Shown in pieces: positions 54,293 to 63,414 of a stretch of 64,000 nucleotides of DNA. A program made the position numbers and the translations under genes. The notes under the pieces were generated by a model. The model saw only the letters and a list, made by a program, of their open reading frames with translations, was not told where the DNA came from and did no database searches. The stretch is from Cohnella phaseoli (GTDB taxonomy: Bacteria; Bacillota; Bacilli; Paenibacillales; Paenibacillaceae): NCBI RefSeq assembly GCF_003386235.1, contig NZ_QRDZ01000006.1, positions 177,145-241,144 of the forward strand, given 5' to 3'. Numbering within the stretch: the first letter of the stretch is position 1; each line of letters opens with the position of its first letter.

Positions 54293-55630
54293 TTGAAGAG
54301 AAACAGATTCGTTATCGCGCTTGGGCTGCTTGCTATGACCGGCGCGGTGCTGCAAGGCTGCGGCGGTAAGGACAATGGAAACGGCGCCTCGAGCCCATCG
54401 GCCAGCCCTTCCGCGAGCGCTTCCGGCAGCGCGCCGGCGGAAAGCTCGCAAACTCCTCAAGAAGAGAACGTTACGCTGAAAGTATGGGGAGACCTCGGCA
54501 ACCAGGCCGTGCTGGAAGAACCGTTCAAGAAGATCAACGCCGCCTTCGCGGCCAAGTATCCGAACATCAAGCTGGAATACGACTTCGCTCAAAACGATCA
54601 GAGCTTAAACGTCGCGCTGCAGGCCAACGAGCTTCCCGACCTGTTCTGGGTGCAAGGCGACAAAACGGCAAAAATGGGCGAAATGGTCAAAAACGGCTTC
54701 CTGATGGATCTGACTTCCTACAATCTCGATATGTCCCGTTACTCCGAATCCGAGAAAACCTACTGTACGGTAGACGGCAAAATCTACTGCTCGCTGCCGT
54801 CCTTCTTCGATACGAACGTCGTGTACTACAACAAGGATCTGTACGAGAAGAACGGAATTCAGGCACCGACGACATGGGACGAATTCGTTCAAGGCCTGGA
54901 CACTTTGAAGGCGGCGGGAATCACGCCGATTACACTTGCCGGGAAGAGCGAATGGGATCGCGCTTGGCCGATCTTCGCCTTCGCGCCGGCCTTCTCCAAT
55001 ACGGCGCTTAAGGCGGCTCAAGCCGGCCAAGGCAAGCTGACCGATCCGACCGTCGCCGAGACGCTGCAGGCGTTCCGCGATTTCGTCGACAAAGGCTATT
55101 TCGGCAAAGATTACCTGGCGCAGGATTACGCAGCGGCGCAATTCGCATTCACGAACGGCAAAGCGGCGGCCATCATCGACGGAACGTGGTCTAATGCAAC
55201 TTATGTCGATTCAGGCATGAATCTGGGACGCTTCTCGATTCCGAATAAAGAAGGCAAGAAGGTCGTGCAATCCAGCTACAGCAACTTTATGACTTATGCG
55301 GTGTCCGCCAAGACGGCGCACCCCGATCAGGCGGTCAAATATATCGAGTTCCTGAATTCGCTTGAGGCGCAGCAAATTCTGGAAGATGCCGTAGGCCTTG
55401 TACCGACGCTCAAAGACATTACGCCGAAGGATGAAGGCGTTAAGGAACTGGCGGTATTCGACGAAGCGGGCGTCAACATCTACAGCGTGCTGACTGCACT
55501 GTCGTCGCAGGAATCCAATACGGCCGACGTATTCATGAAGGATGTTATTCCGAAGCTGATGACGTCTGCAATTACCGGAGCCGAGGGTGCGGTAATTCTC
55601 GACAAGGCGGCTACTTACCCGGCACAGTAA
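54293..55630 (+). CDS. Extracellular sugar-binding lipoprotein, cassette 2
   Basis: 445 residues from TTG 54293, six bases after GGAGGGG; the frame is open to 54143 but that part covers the cre-like site. Signal peptide with lipobox LQGC, then a Ser/Ala/Pro-rich linker (about 27-55), then a family 1 solute-binding fold (VWGDLGNQAVLEEPFKKIN; YYNKDLYEKNGIQAPTTWDEF). It delivers an oligosaccharide to the two permeases downstream. A 219-bp palindromic element separates it from the permease genes. Confidence 0.9.
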   Translation: MKRNRFVIALGLLAMTGAVLQGCGGKDNGNGASSPSASPSASASGSAPAESSQTPQEENVTLKVWGDLGNQAVLEEPFKKINAAFAAKYPNIKLEYDFAQNDQSLNVALQANELPDLFWVQGDKTAKMGEMVKNGFLMDLTSYNLDMSRYSESEKTYCTVDGKIYCSLPSFFDTNVVYYNKDLYEKNGIQAPTTWDEFVQGLDTLKAAGITPITLAGKSEWDRAWPIFAFAPAFSNTALKAAQAGQGKLTDPTVAETLQAFRDFVDKGYFGKDYLAQDYAAAQFAFTNGKAAAIIDGTWSNATYVDSGMNLGRFSIPNKEGKKVVQSSYSNFMTYAVSAKTAHPDQAVKYIEFLNSLEAQQILEDAVGLVPTLKDITPKDEGVKELAVFDEAGVNIYSVLTALSSQESNTADVFMKDVIPKLMTSAITGAEGAVILDKAATYPAQ

Positions 55631-55653
55631 AAATAAAGACATCATCCGGATCA

Positions 55654-55872
55654 AAGGGCTGTCCCATGCGCTAACAAAGCTGCTATGAAAGGTAATCGAT
55701 GATAGAGGTGATAGGGGGATGTGCCTCTCTCCGACGCTATACGCTCCTGAAATGGGAATGTTTAAACCCGTTAATAGGAGATTTCAGGAGCGTATGAGGC
55801 AGGTCTCCGGGAGGTATATCCCCCTACTTTGTATCGATTATCCCAAGCTTCTACTCATGGGACCGCCCCTTT
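55654..55872 (+). repeat. Dispersed palindromic element, copy C (complete), inside an ABC operon
   Basis: Terminal inverted repeats AAAGGGCTGTCCCATG (55654-55669) and CATGGGACCGCCCCTTT (55856-55872). An outer stem TAGGGGGATGTGCCTC (55712-55727) pairs with GAGGTATATCCCCCTA (55811-55826), two G-T pairs; the central stem ATACGCTCCTGAAAT (55739-55753) is exactly complementary to ATTTCAGGAGCGTAT (55781-55795). The whole element is one imperfect palindrome. It ends 25 bases before the permease start. Confidence 0.9.
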
Positions 55873-55897
55873 GCCGCGGGCAGAGAGGGTGTTACGG

Positions 55898-56824
55898 TTG
55901 ACATGGATTAAAAAACGGCCATTTCTGTGGTTTATTTTGCCGGGCTTCGCGCTGTACAGCTTGTTTACCGTCTATCCGATCTTCTCGGCGTTCCAGATCA
56001 GCTTGAACCAGTGGGACGGGATCGGACCGAAGACGTTTGTCGGCTTCGCCAATTACGCCGAGCTGTTCGGCAACAAGGAGCTGTTTGCGCAGCTGACCGG
56101 CGCGTTCCGGCACAGCGTTATTCTGTTTTTGCTCAATACGTTCGCGGTGCTGCCTGGACAGCTGTATATGGCCTATTTGCTATACAGCAAGATCAAGGGA
56201 CATCGCTTTTTCCAGGCGATGATTTTCTCGCCTCAATTTATCGCCACGCCCGTCATCGTGTTTATGGGAACGCTCATCTTCGACGGCAACATCGGCGTCT
56301 TTAACAAGCTGCTGGAAGCGATCGGATTGGGCGAATGGACAAGACCGTGGATCGGATTGCCGGAGTTCGGCATTTATATCGTCTGGATTATGGTCGCATG
56401 GTCGGGAATCGGTGTCGGCATGATCTTTTTCCTCGGGGCAATGAAGATGATTCCTGTGGAAATGATGGAGGCCGCGCTGCTCGAAGGGGCGTCGTACTGG
56501 CGGAGATTTTTCAGCATCGTGCTGCCGCAGATCAAAACGACGGTGTTGAACATGTTGATTCTGACCTACATTTTCGCGATGACGATGTTCGATTTCAGCT
56601 TCATTCTGGGCGGCGTATCGGGCGGCATTAATCGCAGCGTGGACGTCATGGCCCTGTTCTTCTACCGGATCGCCTTCGGCGACAACAGCGCGGTCGGAGG
56701 CACGATGAACGTGAACGCGATGGGGATGGGCACGACGATCGCCTGCGTGATGTTCGCCGTCATTTTCGTCGTCGCCGTCGTCCAAGTCATTCTCACCTAT
56801 CGTCGAACGGAGGATGGAGCATGA
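55898..56824 (+). CDS. Sugar ABC transporter permease (MalF/UgpA type), cassette 2
   Basis: 308 residues from TTG 55898, with GAGGG 8 bases upstream. Six predicted membrane segments; the EAA loop is MEAALLEGASYWRRFFSIVLP at about 211-231. A long periplasm-facing stretch precedes segment 3. Works with the next permease and the lipoprotein encoded before the repeat element. No ATPase gene is present in the cassette. Confidence 0.88.
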   Translation: MTWIKKRPFLWFILPGFALYSLFTVYPIFSAFQISLNQWDGIGPKTFVGFANYAELFGNKELFAQLTGAFRHSVILFLLNTFAVLPGQLYMAYLLYSKIKGHRFFQAMIFSPQFIATPVIVFMGTLIFDGNIGVFNKLLEAIGLGEWTRPWIGLPEFGIYIVWIMVAWSGIGVGMIFFLGAMKMIPVEMMEAALLEGASYWRRFFSIVLPQIKTTVLNMLILTYIFAMTMFDFSFILGGVSGGINRSVDVMALFFYRIAFGDNSAVGGTMNVNAMGMGTTIACVMFAVIFVVAVVQVILTYRRTEDGA

Positions 56825-57645
56825 ATCTGAAAGCAAACCGAACCTATGTCAGCTCCGCGATTTTGTGGTTATATTCCTCCTTTACGCTGTTCGTTCTGGG
56901 CTATATGACCTATCAGGCGTTCCGATCGAAAAAAGAGCTGCTGTCGAACACGTTCGGCTGGCCGGATGTGTTCAATTTCGCCAATTTCGGCAAGCTGTTC
57001 GCGGAGGCGGGCTTCCACCGTTACTTTTTCAATAGTGTCTTGATTCTGGCTGTGACGCTTCTGATCGTAATCGCGCTGTCGTCGATGGTCGCTTACGGGA
57101 TCGGGAGGTTCCGGTTTCGTTTCAAAAACGGACTGCTAGTCTATTTTCTAATTGGCCTGATGTTTCCGGTACAGCTCGGCATCGTTCCGATTTTCCTGCT
57201 CATTCGCGATATGGGACTGATGAACTCGCAATGGGGCGTCGTAATCGTGCTCGCGTCGGGGTTGTCGATGCCGGTATTTCTATTGACGACGTTTTTCGAG
57301 AAGCTGCCGGCCGATCTGTACGAATCCGCGAAGATTGACGGAGCCGGGGAATGGACGACGTTCCAACGAGTGATGTTCCCGCTGGCGAGCCCGGTCGTGT
57401 TCAGCATCTGCATCATTATGTCGGTGCAAATCTGGAACCAATTTTTCGTTCCGTTGATCATGCTCCAGAGCGAAGCGAAGAAGACGATTCCGCTCATGAT
57501 TATGAAATTCACGAACAATTTAATGTACAACATCGATTTGGCGATGGCCGGTTCCGTCATGGCGACGGTGCCGATTCTGATTTTGTTCTTTATTTTCTCC
57601 GGTCGAGTGCTGGAGGGTGTCGCTTCGGGCGGAATTAAAGGATAG
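56821..57645 (+). CDS. Sugar ABC transporter permease (MalG/UgpE type), cassette 2
   Basis: 274 residues, six predicted membrane segments, EAA loop ESAKIDGAGEWTTFQRVMFP at about 167-186. Its start overlaps the upstream permease by 4 bases (ATGA), ensuring equal synthesis of the heterodimer. Followed after 32 bases by the rhamnosidase gene. Confidence 0.9.
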   Translation: MNLKANRTYVSSAILWLYSSFTLFVLGYMTYQAFRSKKELLSNTFGWPDVFNFANFGKLFAEAGFHRYFFNSVLILAVTLLIVIALSSMVAYGIGRFRFRFKNGLLVYFLIGLMFPVQLGIVPIFLLIRDMGLMNSQWGVVIVLASGLSMPVFLLTTFFEKLPADLYESAKIDGAGEWTTFQRVMFPLASPVVFSICIIMSVQIWNQFFVPLIMLQSEAKKTIPLMIMKFTNNLMYNIDLAMAGSVMATVPILILFFIFSGRVLEGVASGGIKG

Positions 57646-57677
57646 AGAGAGATAAGCAATGCTTGGGAGGCGGAGAG

Positions 57678-60416
57678 ATGGAAACGTTGAGAGCGCAGCG
57701 GCTTCGTGCGGAAAATTTGGACGATCCGCTTGGAATAGATGTCGAACGTCCTCGCCTCGGATGGATCGTCGACTGCGGGCGAAGAGGAGCGGCGCAAAGC
57801 GCGTACCGGGTGTTGGTCGCTACCAGGCCGGAGTTGCTGGACGAGGAAAAGGGCGATTTGTGGGACAGCGGCGTTGTGACGAGCGCGGCGACGCAGCAGG
57901 TGGAGTACGCGGGCAAGAAATTAGTCTCCGAGCAGCGGGCGTACTGGAAAGTGCGGGCGTGGGATGAGCTAGGACATGAGGGACCTTGGAGCGGGACGGG
58001 CTGCTGGTCGATGGGGCTGCTGAGCCGGGACGAATGGAGAGGCGTATGGATCGGGTCGAAAAAGGACGTTAAGCCGACGAAGGAAAAGCCCAAGCCTAAC
58101 GTGTATTTGCGCAAGGGCTTCGGCGCGCGCGCCGGCGTGCGCAGGGCCACGGTATATGCGACCGCGCTTGGCCTGTATCGCTTGTGGCTAAATGGGGAGC
58201 GCGTCGGGAAGGACGTGTTCTCGCCGGAGTGGACCGATTACCATGTGCGCGTCCAGTACCAGACCTACGACGTTACCGACCGTCTGAGGGAGGGGGATAA
58301 CGCAGTAGGCGTTCTGCTCGGACAGGGCTGGTACTCGGGCTATATCGGCATGTTCGGGTTTCAAAAATACGGCATGGACCCGGCTTTCCTGCTGCAGTTC
58401 AACATTGAGTACGAGGACGGCTCGCGAGACTGCGTGACGACCGACGGATCATGGACGGCGTCGCTTGGCCCGGTCGTCTCCTCGGATCTGCAGATGGGAG
58501 AGACAATTGACGCGCGGCTGGGGATGCCGGGCTGGAATGCGCCGGGCTTCGCGGATACGGCATGGACACCGGCGGACGTCATGTACGATTATCGCGGCTG
58601 GATCGTTGCGCAGATGTCGCGGCCGATCCGGGAGACGGGCGAGCGGACGCCGTACAGCTTGCGCTGGACGCCCGACGGGCGCGTGCTGATCGACTTCGGG
58701 CAAAATCTCGCGGGCTGGCTACGAGCTTCTATAAAAGGCGAGGCCGGAACCCGGATCACATTCCGGTTCGGCGAGGCTTTGGACGCCAGCGGCGTGTTGT
58801 ATACGGATAATCTTCGCTTTGCCCGCCAGACCGATGTCTACGTGTGCCGTGGCGGCGACGGGGAAGTTTTCGAGCCGACTTTTACGTATCACGGCTTTCG
58901 ATATGTGGAACTGAGCGGGGACGGTCCTTTCGAGCTAGGAGAAACGGCGGCCGTTGTCGTTCACTCGGAACTGCCGGAGACGGGGGAGCTGGAAACTTCG
59001 CATCCCCTGGTCAACAGGTTGATCGAGAATGTGCGCTGGACGCAGCGGGCGAACTTTATGAGCGTGCCGACGGACTGTCCGCAGCGGGACGAACGGCACG
59101 GCTGGACGGGGGACGGGCAGATTTTCTCCGGGACGGCCGCTTATTTTATGGACGTTTCGGCTTTTTACGCCAAGTGGCTCGTCGACCTGGAGGATGCGCA
59201 GCGGCCGACCGGAGCTTACACGGACTTCGCCCCGTTTATTTTCGGGCCGAAGACGGAGTTCGACAACGATTTTACTTACACGCATACGGCTTCGGCCGGG
59301 TGGGCGGACGCTCCTCTTATCGTAGCTTGGCTGCTGTACGAAACGTACGGCGACCGGCGCGTGCTTCGCAAGCATTACGCATCGATGAAGCGCTGGGTCG
59401 AATTCAACCGCGCCTTGTTCCCGGACGGCATCCGGGACGATGTGTCTCAGTATGGGGATTGGCTGTCCGTGAACGAGCGGCCGTTCGAGGAGCGGATCGC
59501 CGAATTCGGCCGTATGGTCAGCCATTATTCCACGACGCCTTACGATATTTTCTCGACGGCCTACATGGCTTACAGCGCCAAGCTGATGTCGGACATCGCT
59601 GCAGCGCTAGGCGAAGAGGAGGATCGTCGGACGTATGGCGAGAGGTTCGAGCACATTCGAACCGCGTTCATCGACCGTTTTGTCGACGGGGAGGGACAGA
59701 TCAAGGGAGATACGCAGACGGCCTACGCGATGGCGCTGGAACTGGACCTGCTGCCGGAACGGCTGCGGGAGGCGGCGGTATCGAGACTCGTCGGTAAAAT
59801 CCGCGAGCTCGGTGATATGGCGACGACGGGCTTCCTGGGCACGAAGTTTCTGATGGATGCGCTTGTGCGGGAAGGGCATGCCGATTTGGCGTTCCGTCTG
59901 CTGCTGCGCGAGGAATATCCATCCTGGCTGTATTCGGTGCGCCAGGGCGCGACGACGATCTGGGAGCGCTGGGACGGTTGGACGGAAGAGCGGGGCTTCC
60001 AGGATCCGGGCATGAATTCGTTGTGTCATTACGCCTTCGGTTCGGTCGGCGAGTGGCTGTTCAGGAACGTCGGCGGTATCGGACGCGAGGGCGCGGAAGC
60101 GGGCTTCGGGGCGCTGTTGATACGGCCGCGTCCGCTCGGCGGGTTGACGTTCGCGCGCTGCCGCTACGACGGAGTAAGCGGACCGGCTGCTACAGAGTGG
60201 CGGATCGCGAACGGAGAGTTTCTGCTTAACGTGGAAGTTCCGGCCAACGCGACCGCGCTCGTATACGTGCCGTCGGTGGAAGGTACCGAGGTGTTGGAAG
60301 GCGATACGCCGGCTCGTTTGGCGGAGGGGATCAGCGAAGTCGGCCGAGAGGACGGCTGCGCCGTGTTTCGAATCGGCTCGGGCAAGTACAGCTTCGTTTC
60401 GCTGCTGCCGGTGTAA
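57678..60416 (+). CDS. GH78 alpha-L-rhamnosidase
   Basis: 912 residues from ATG 57678, seven bases after GGGAGG. Order of domains: N-terminal Bac_rhamnosid_N (fibronectin-like and beta-sandwich, about 1-320), the concanavalin-like domain, the (alpha/alpha)6 catalytic barrel (about 440-790) and the C-terminal sandwich. The catalytic region has PTDCPQRDERHGWTGDGQIF, with W476-T-G-D479-G-Q; in the family the acidic residues here are the general acid and substrate contacts. No signal peptide, so it acts on imported rhamnosides in the cytosol, in line with the transporter upstream. Longer than average but normal for the family. Confidence 0.92.
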   Translation: METLRAQRLRAENLDDPLGIDVERPRLGWIVDCGRRGAAQSAYRVLVATRPELLDEEKGDLWDSGVVTSAATQQVEYAGKKLVSEQRAYWKVRAWDELGHEGPWSGTGCWSMGLLSRDEWRGVWIGSKKDVKPTKEKPKPNVYLRKGFGARAGVRRATVYATALGLYRLWLNGERVGKDVFSPEWTDYHVRVQYQTYDVTDRLREGDNAVGVLLGQGWYSGYIGMFGFQKYGMDPAFLLQFNIEYEDGSRDCVTTDGSWTASLGPVVSSDLQMGETIDARLGMPGWNAPGFADTAWTPADVMYDYRGWIVAQMSRPIRETGERTPYSLRWTPDGRVLIDFGQNLAGWLRASIKGEAGTRITFRFGEALDASGVLYTDNLRFARQTDVYVCRGGDGEVFEPTFTYHGFRYVELSGDGPFELGETAAVVVHSELPETGELETSHPLVNRLIENVRWTQRANFMSVPTDCPQRDERHGWTGDGQIFSGTAAYFMDVSAFYAKWLVDLEDAQRPTGAYTDFAPFIFGPKTEFDNDFTYTHTASAGWADAPLIVAWLLYETYGDRRVLRKHYASMKRWVEFNRALFPDGIRDDVSQYGDWLSVNERPFEERIAEFGRMVSHYSTTPYDIFSTAYMAYSAKLMSDIAAALGEEEDRRTYGERFEHIRTAFIDRFVDGEGQIKGDTQTAYAMALELDLLPERLREAAVSRLVGKIRELGDMATTGFLGTKFLMDALVREGHADLAFRLLLREEYPSWLYSVRQGATTIWERWDGWTEERGFQDPGMNSLCHYAFGSVGEWLFRNVGGIGREGAEAGFGALLIRPRPLGGLTFARCRYDGVSGPAATEWRIANGEFLLNVEVPANATALVYVPSVEGTEVLEGDTPARLAEGISEVGREDGCAVFRIGSGKYSFVSLLPV

Positions 60417-60430
60417 CGGTTTGAATGGGG

Positions 60431-60486
60431 AAAACCGCTGTGTGGGGATCGTTCGAAGGAACGATCGCTGCTCGGCGGTTTTTTTG
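60431..60486 (+). terminator. Rho-independent terminator of cassette 2
   Basis: AAAACCGC (60431-60438) pairs with GCGGTTTT (60475-60482), enclosing GATCGTTC/GAACGATC with a GAAG loop; a T run follows. Confidence 0.85.
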
Positions 60487-60662
60487 TAGATCGTTTTTTG
60501 CCAACTGGCAAACCGAGGGGAGAATGGGGAAGGAGCGGGAGACGGAAGAGTCACAGAATCGTAGAACGCAGAGCGTCTAAGCGGCTTGCTTCGGCAATCG
60601 ATAGCGGTCTACAATGGAGGGAGTTAACCTCCGGGTTGCGCGGGCGGAAGAGGTGCGGAGTA

Positions 60663-61304
60663 GTGAAGACGGCAATGACGACAGTTATACTGGCGGGCGG
60701 GCAAGGCAGACGAATGGGCGGGCAAAATAAGGCGTTGTTGACGCTTGGGCAGGAGACGATCATCGAACGCCAACTGCGCGAAACATCGAAGGTGTGCGAA
60801 GAGATCGTTGTTGTCGCCAATGATTCCGGCTTTGCCGAACAATTGCTGAAGATGGCCCCGCACATTCGAATCGCAGCCGACTTTTATCCGGGGGAAGGTC
60901 CGCTGGCCGGCGTCCATGCAGGCTTCCAAGCCGCCGCATCGCCGTATGTATGGCTGCTCGGCTGCGATCAGCCGTATCCTGACGCGGATGCGGCCGAATA
61001 TTTGCTTGGTCGGTTGAGGAACGGTTCTGCGCAGGCGCTGGCGGCCGTTCCGCTGATCGACGAACGGCTGCAGCCGCTGCACGCAGTCTATCGCAAGGAA
61101 ACGGGGGCGATCGCGGAGGAGCTGCTGCAGGCGGGAAGGCGACGTCTGCAGGATTGGCTGGACCGGTTGGAGCCTTGCGCAATCGGGCAGGACGAATTGC
61201 AAGCCAACGGGCTATCGCTGGCCTTGGCGGACGATATCGATACGCCGGAACAGTTCGCCGAGGAGAACGCCCGCTGGGCCGAGCGCGCGCAGCAAAGGAG
61301 CTAA
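60663..61304 (+). CDS. mobA: Molybdenum cofactor guanylyltransferase
   Basis: 213 residues from GTG 60663 behind GAGGTGCGGAG (ATG 60675 is an alternative). It attaches GMP to molybdopterin. The nucleotide-binding loop is LAGGQGRRMGGQNKALL (about 9-25), followed by YPGEGPLAGVHAG and the Mg-binding LLGCDQPY. First gene of a mobA-moeA-mobB operon; the spacing to moeA is 4 bases. No molybdoenzyme is encoded in the window. Confidence 0.9.
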   Translation: MKTAMTTVILAGGQGRRMGGQNKALLTLGQETIIERQLRETSKVCEEIVVVANDSGFAEQLLKMAPHIRIAADFYPGEGPLAGVHAGFQAAASPYVWLLGCDQPYPDADAAEYLLGRLRNGSAQALAAVPLIDERLQPLHAVYRKETGAIAEELLQAGRRRLQDWLDRLEPCAIGQDELQANGLSLALADDIDTPEQFAEENARWAERAQQRS

Positions 61305-61308
61305 GTCC

Positions 61309-62577
61309 ATGATGCAGCAAGCAGACAACGTCGAGCGATATCGCCGCAAAGCAGTGCAGCCGGAAGAGGCGCAGCAGACGATATTAAACCATATTCGCGC
61401 TCTAGACGCGGAGAACGTAACACTATATGAGGCGTGGGGCAGATCCTTGGCCGAGCCGCTGATCGCGCCGCATCCGTTTCCGCCGTTTCGCCGGTCGGGG
61501 ATGGATGGTTATGCGGTGCGAACGGCGGATCTGGCTGAAGCCGCGCCCGGCCGTCCGGCAGAGCTGGTCGTGCTGGAACATTTACCCGGAGGCACGGAGC
61601 CGAAGCGCTCGCTCGGTCCCGGACAGGCGTCCCGGATTATGACTGGAGGGATGGTGCCGGAAGGGGCCGACGCCGTCGTGATGCTGGAGATGACCGAGAC
61701 TGACGAGAGGGACGGCCTCTCGTTCGTGCGGATCGGGAAGGCGGTGCCGCCGGGCGCTAACATTTCCGAAATTGGGAGCGAGATTCGCGAAGGCGAGCGG
61801 CTGTTGCCGGCAGGGAGGCAGGTCGAAGCGGGAGAGAGCGCCGTTCTTGCCGCTTGCGGCTGCGCTCGCGTTGCCGTAGCGCGACGTCCCAGGGTGGCGA
61901 TTCTCTCTACCGGCAGCGAACTGCTGGAGGTGGACGAACCGCTCGCCCCCGCGAAAATCCGCAACAGCAATGCGCCGATGCTGGCCGCGCTTATCAGGGA
62001 GTTCGGAGCCGAGCCGACCTTGCTCGGCAAGGTTCCCGACGATCCGGAAGCGGCCGGCAAGCTTGTGCGTCAGGCATTGGCAGATTGCGACTTGCTGCTA
62101 ACGTCGGGAGGGGTATCGGTGGGAGATTATGACGTCATGGTCGACATTCTCGCCCAGCCGGACGTGAAGCTGCTGTTCAACAAAATCGCGATGAGGCCGG
62201 GCAGTCCAACATCTGCAGCGCTGCTCGGGGACAAGCTGATACTCGCGCTATCCGGCAATCCGGGAGCGTGCTTCGTCGGCTTCCACCTGTTTGTCGTACC
62301 GGCGCTGCGTCGAATGCTCGGCGTGCAGCGGCCGACTCACCCTCAGTTTACGGCCAGGCTGGGCGAAGACTTTCCGAAGGTGAACGCGTATCGTCGCTAT
62401 ATTCGCGCCTTTACGTCCGTTAGCGGCGACGGACAAGTGTGGGCTACGCCGACAGGTGACGACAAATCGAGTCTGATGACGACGATCGTCGGAGCGGATT
62501 GCCTGATCGAAATTCCCCCGATCAAGGAAGGGTTGAGGCGGGGGCATCCGGTGAAGGTGTGGAAAATAGGACAGTAG
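61309..62577 (+). CDS. moeA: Molybdopterin molybdenumtransferase
   Basis: 422 residues. It inserts molybdate into adenylylated molybdopterin. FRRSGMDGYAVR and GQASRIMTGGMVPEGADAVV (about 99-118) mark domains III and I, LLTSGGVSVGDYDVM is the MogA-like domain with the catalytic acidic residues, and ALSGNPGACFVGFHLFV precedes the C-terminal domain. Lies between mobA and mobB with tight spacing. Confidence 0.93.
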   Translation: MMQQADNVERYRRKAVQPEEAQQTILNHIRALDAENVTLYEAWGRSLAEPLIAPHPFPPFRRSGMDGYAVRTADLAEAAPGRPAELVVLEHLPGGTEPKRSLGPGQASRIMTGGMVPEGADAVVMLEMTETDERDGLSFVRIGKAVPPGANISEIGSEIREGERLLPAGRQVEAGESAVLAACGCARVAVARRPRVAILSTGSELLEVDEPLAPAKIRNSNAPMLAALIREFGAEPTLLGKVPDDPEAAGKLVRQALADCDLLLTSGGVSVGDYDVMVDILAQPDVKLLFNKIAMRPGSPTSAALLGDKLILALSGNPGACFVGFHLFVVPALRRMLGVQRPTHPQFTARLGEDFPKVNAYRRYIRAFTSVSGDGQVWATPTGDDKSSLMTTIVGADCLIEIPPIKEGLRRGHPVKVWKIGQ

Positions 62578-62615
62578 CGGGACATCAGGATAGAGCGGTA
62601 AGGAGACGGACGGAG

Positions 62616-63347
62616 ATGCGCATCATTCAAATTGTCGGATATAAAAATTCGGGCAAAACGACTCTGGCATGCGAGCTTATTCGCGCCTTCGCCGCCGAAG
62701 ACCGCAAAGTCGGAACGCTTAAGCACGACGCCCATCAGTTCGAGCCGGAGCCGCCGGGCACGGATACGTGGAAGCACCGGCAGGCCGGTTCGTCGACAAC
62801 GGCAATCGTCTCTGCCGAGCGTACGGCCTGGGTGGTGGAACGGACGACGTCTATCGAGGAGCTTGTCTCGCAGATGACGCTGCAGCGGCTCGACGATCTG
62901 ATCGTCGAAGGCTTTAAATCCGCGCCTTATCCGAAAATTGCGCTGATCCGAGAGGAAGAGGACGCGGATTTGCTGCAGCTGTCCAACGTCATCGCGGTCG
63001 CGCTCCGCAAGCCGCTTCCGTCGGTCGAGAAGCGAGCGAGGGAAATGAGAATTCCCGTTTTTCTTCATTCGAGCCTCGACTCGTTCGAGCCTCTGCTCGC
63101 CTTTCTCCGCCAAGAGCCTATGGAATTGATGACTTCCTGGGAAATTAAAGGCATGAAGAAAGGACTCAAGGAAGGCCGCGAAGAAGGGATTAAGGCGGGG
63201 ATAATCAAGGGCAAAGCGGAGGGTAAGCAAGAAATTGCCGTGAAAATGCTGCAGAAAGGCTTCGAGACGCCAACGATCCACGAGCTGACGGGCCTGTCCC
63301 GCCAGAAAATTCAGAAGCTCAAGGAAGCAATGCAGCAATGGAATTGA
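62616..63347 (+). CDS. mobB: MobB GTPase with an Rpn/YhgA-like C-terminal tail
   Basis: 243 residues from ATG 62616 behind AAGGAGA. Residues 1-165 are MobB: P loop GYKNSGKTTLACELI (8-22), VGTLKHDAH (32-40), GTDTWKHRQAGS (48-59), DDLIVEGFKSAPYPKIALIR (93-112). MobB normally ends there (about 160-175 residues). Here about 70 more residues follow: a lysine/glutamate/glycine helix (GMKKGLKEGREEGIKAGIIK) and MLQKGFETPTIHELTGLSRQKIQKLKEAM, which is how Rpn/YhgA-type PD-(D/E)XK nuclease proteins usually end. No nuclease domain is present. The role of the tail is unknown. Confidence 0.85.
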   Translation: MRIIQIVGYKNSGKTTLACELIRAFAAEDRKVGTLKHDAHQFEPEPPGTDTWKHRQAGSSTTAIVSAERTAWVVERTTSIEELVSQMTLQRLDDLIVEGFKSAPYPKIALIREEEDADLLQLSNVIAVALRKPLPSVEKRAREMRIPVFLHSSLDSFEPLLAFLRQEPMELMTSWEIKGMKKGLKEGREEGIKAGIIKGKAEGKQEIAVKMLQKGFETPTIHELTGLSRQKIQKLKEAMQQWN

Positions 63348-63373
63348 CAAGTCTCGAACAAATAGTGTAAATT
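63344..63373 (+). promoter_or_regulatory. Putative promoter of the proS T-box transcript
   Basis: TTGACA (63344-63349) overlaps the mobB stop codon; TAAATT (63368-63373) is 18 bases further. Confidence 0.5.
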
Positions 63374-63414
63374 AGCGAAAAGCTATTTTTGATCCTATAT
63401 ACGATTAATGGCGT

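Noticed and set aside
63373..63390. Terminator after mobB
   Set aside because: TAGC/GCTA with following T residues is only a 4-bp stem; too weak, and it would lie within the start of the proS leader transcript.
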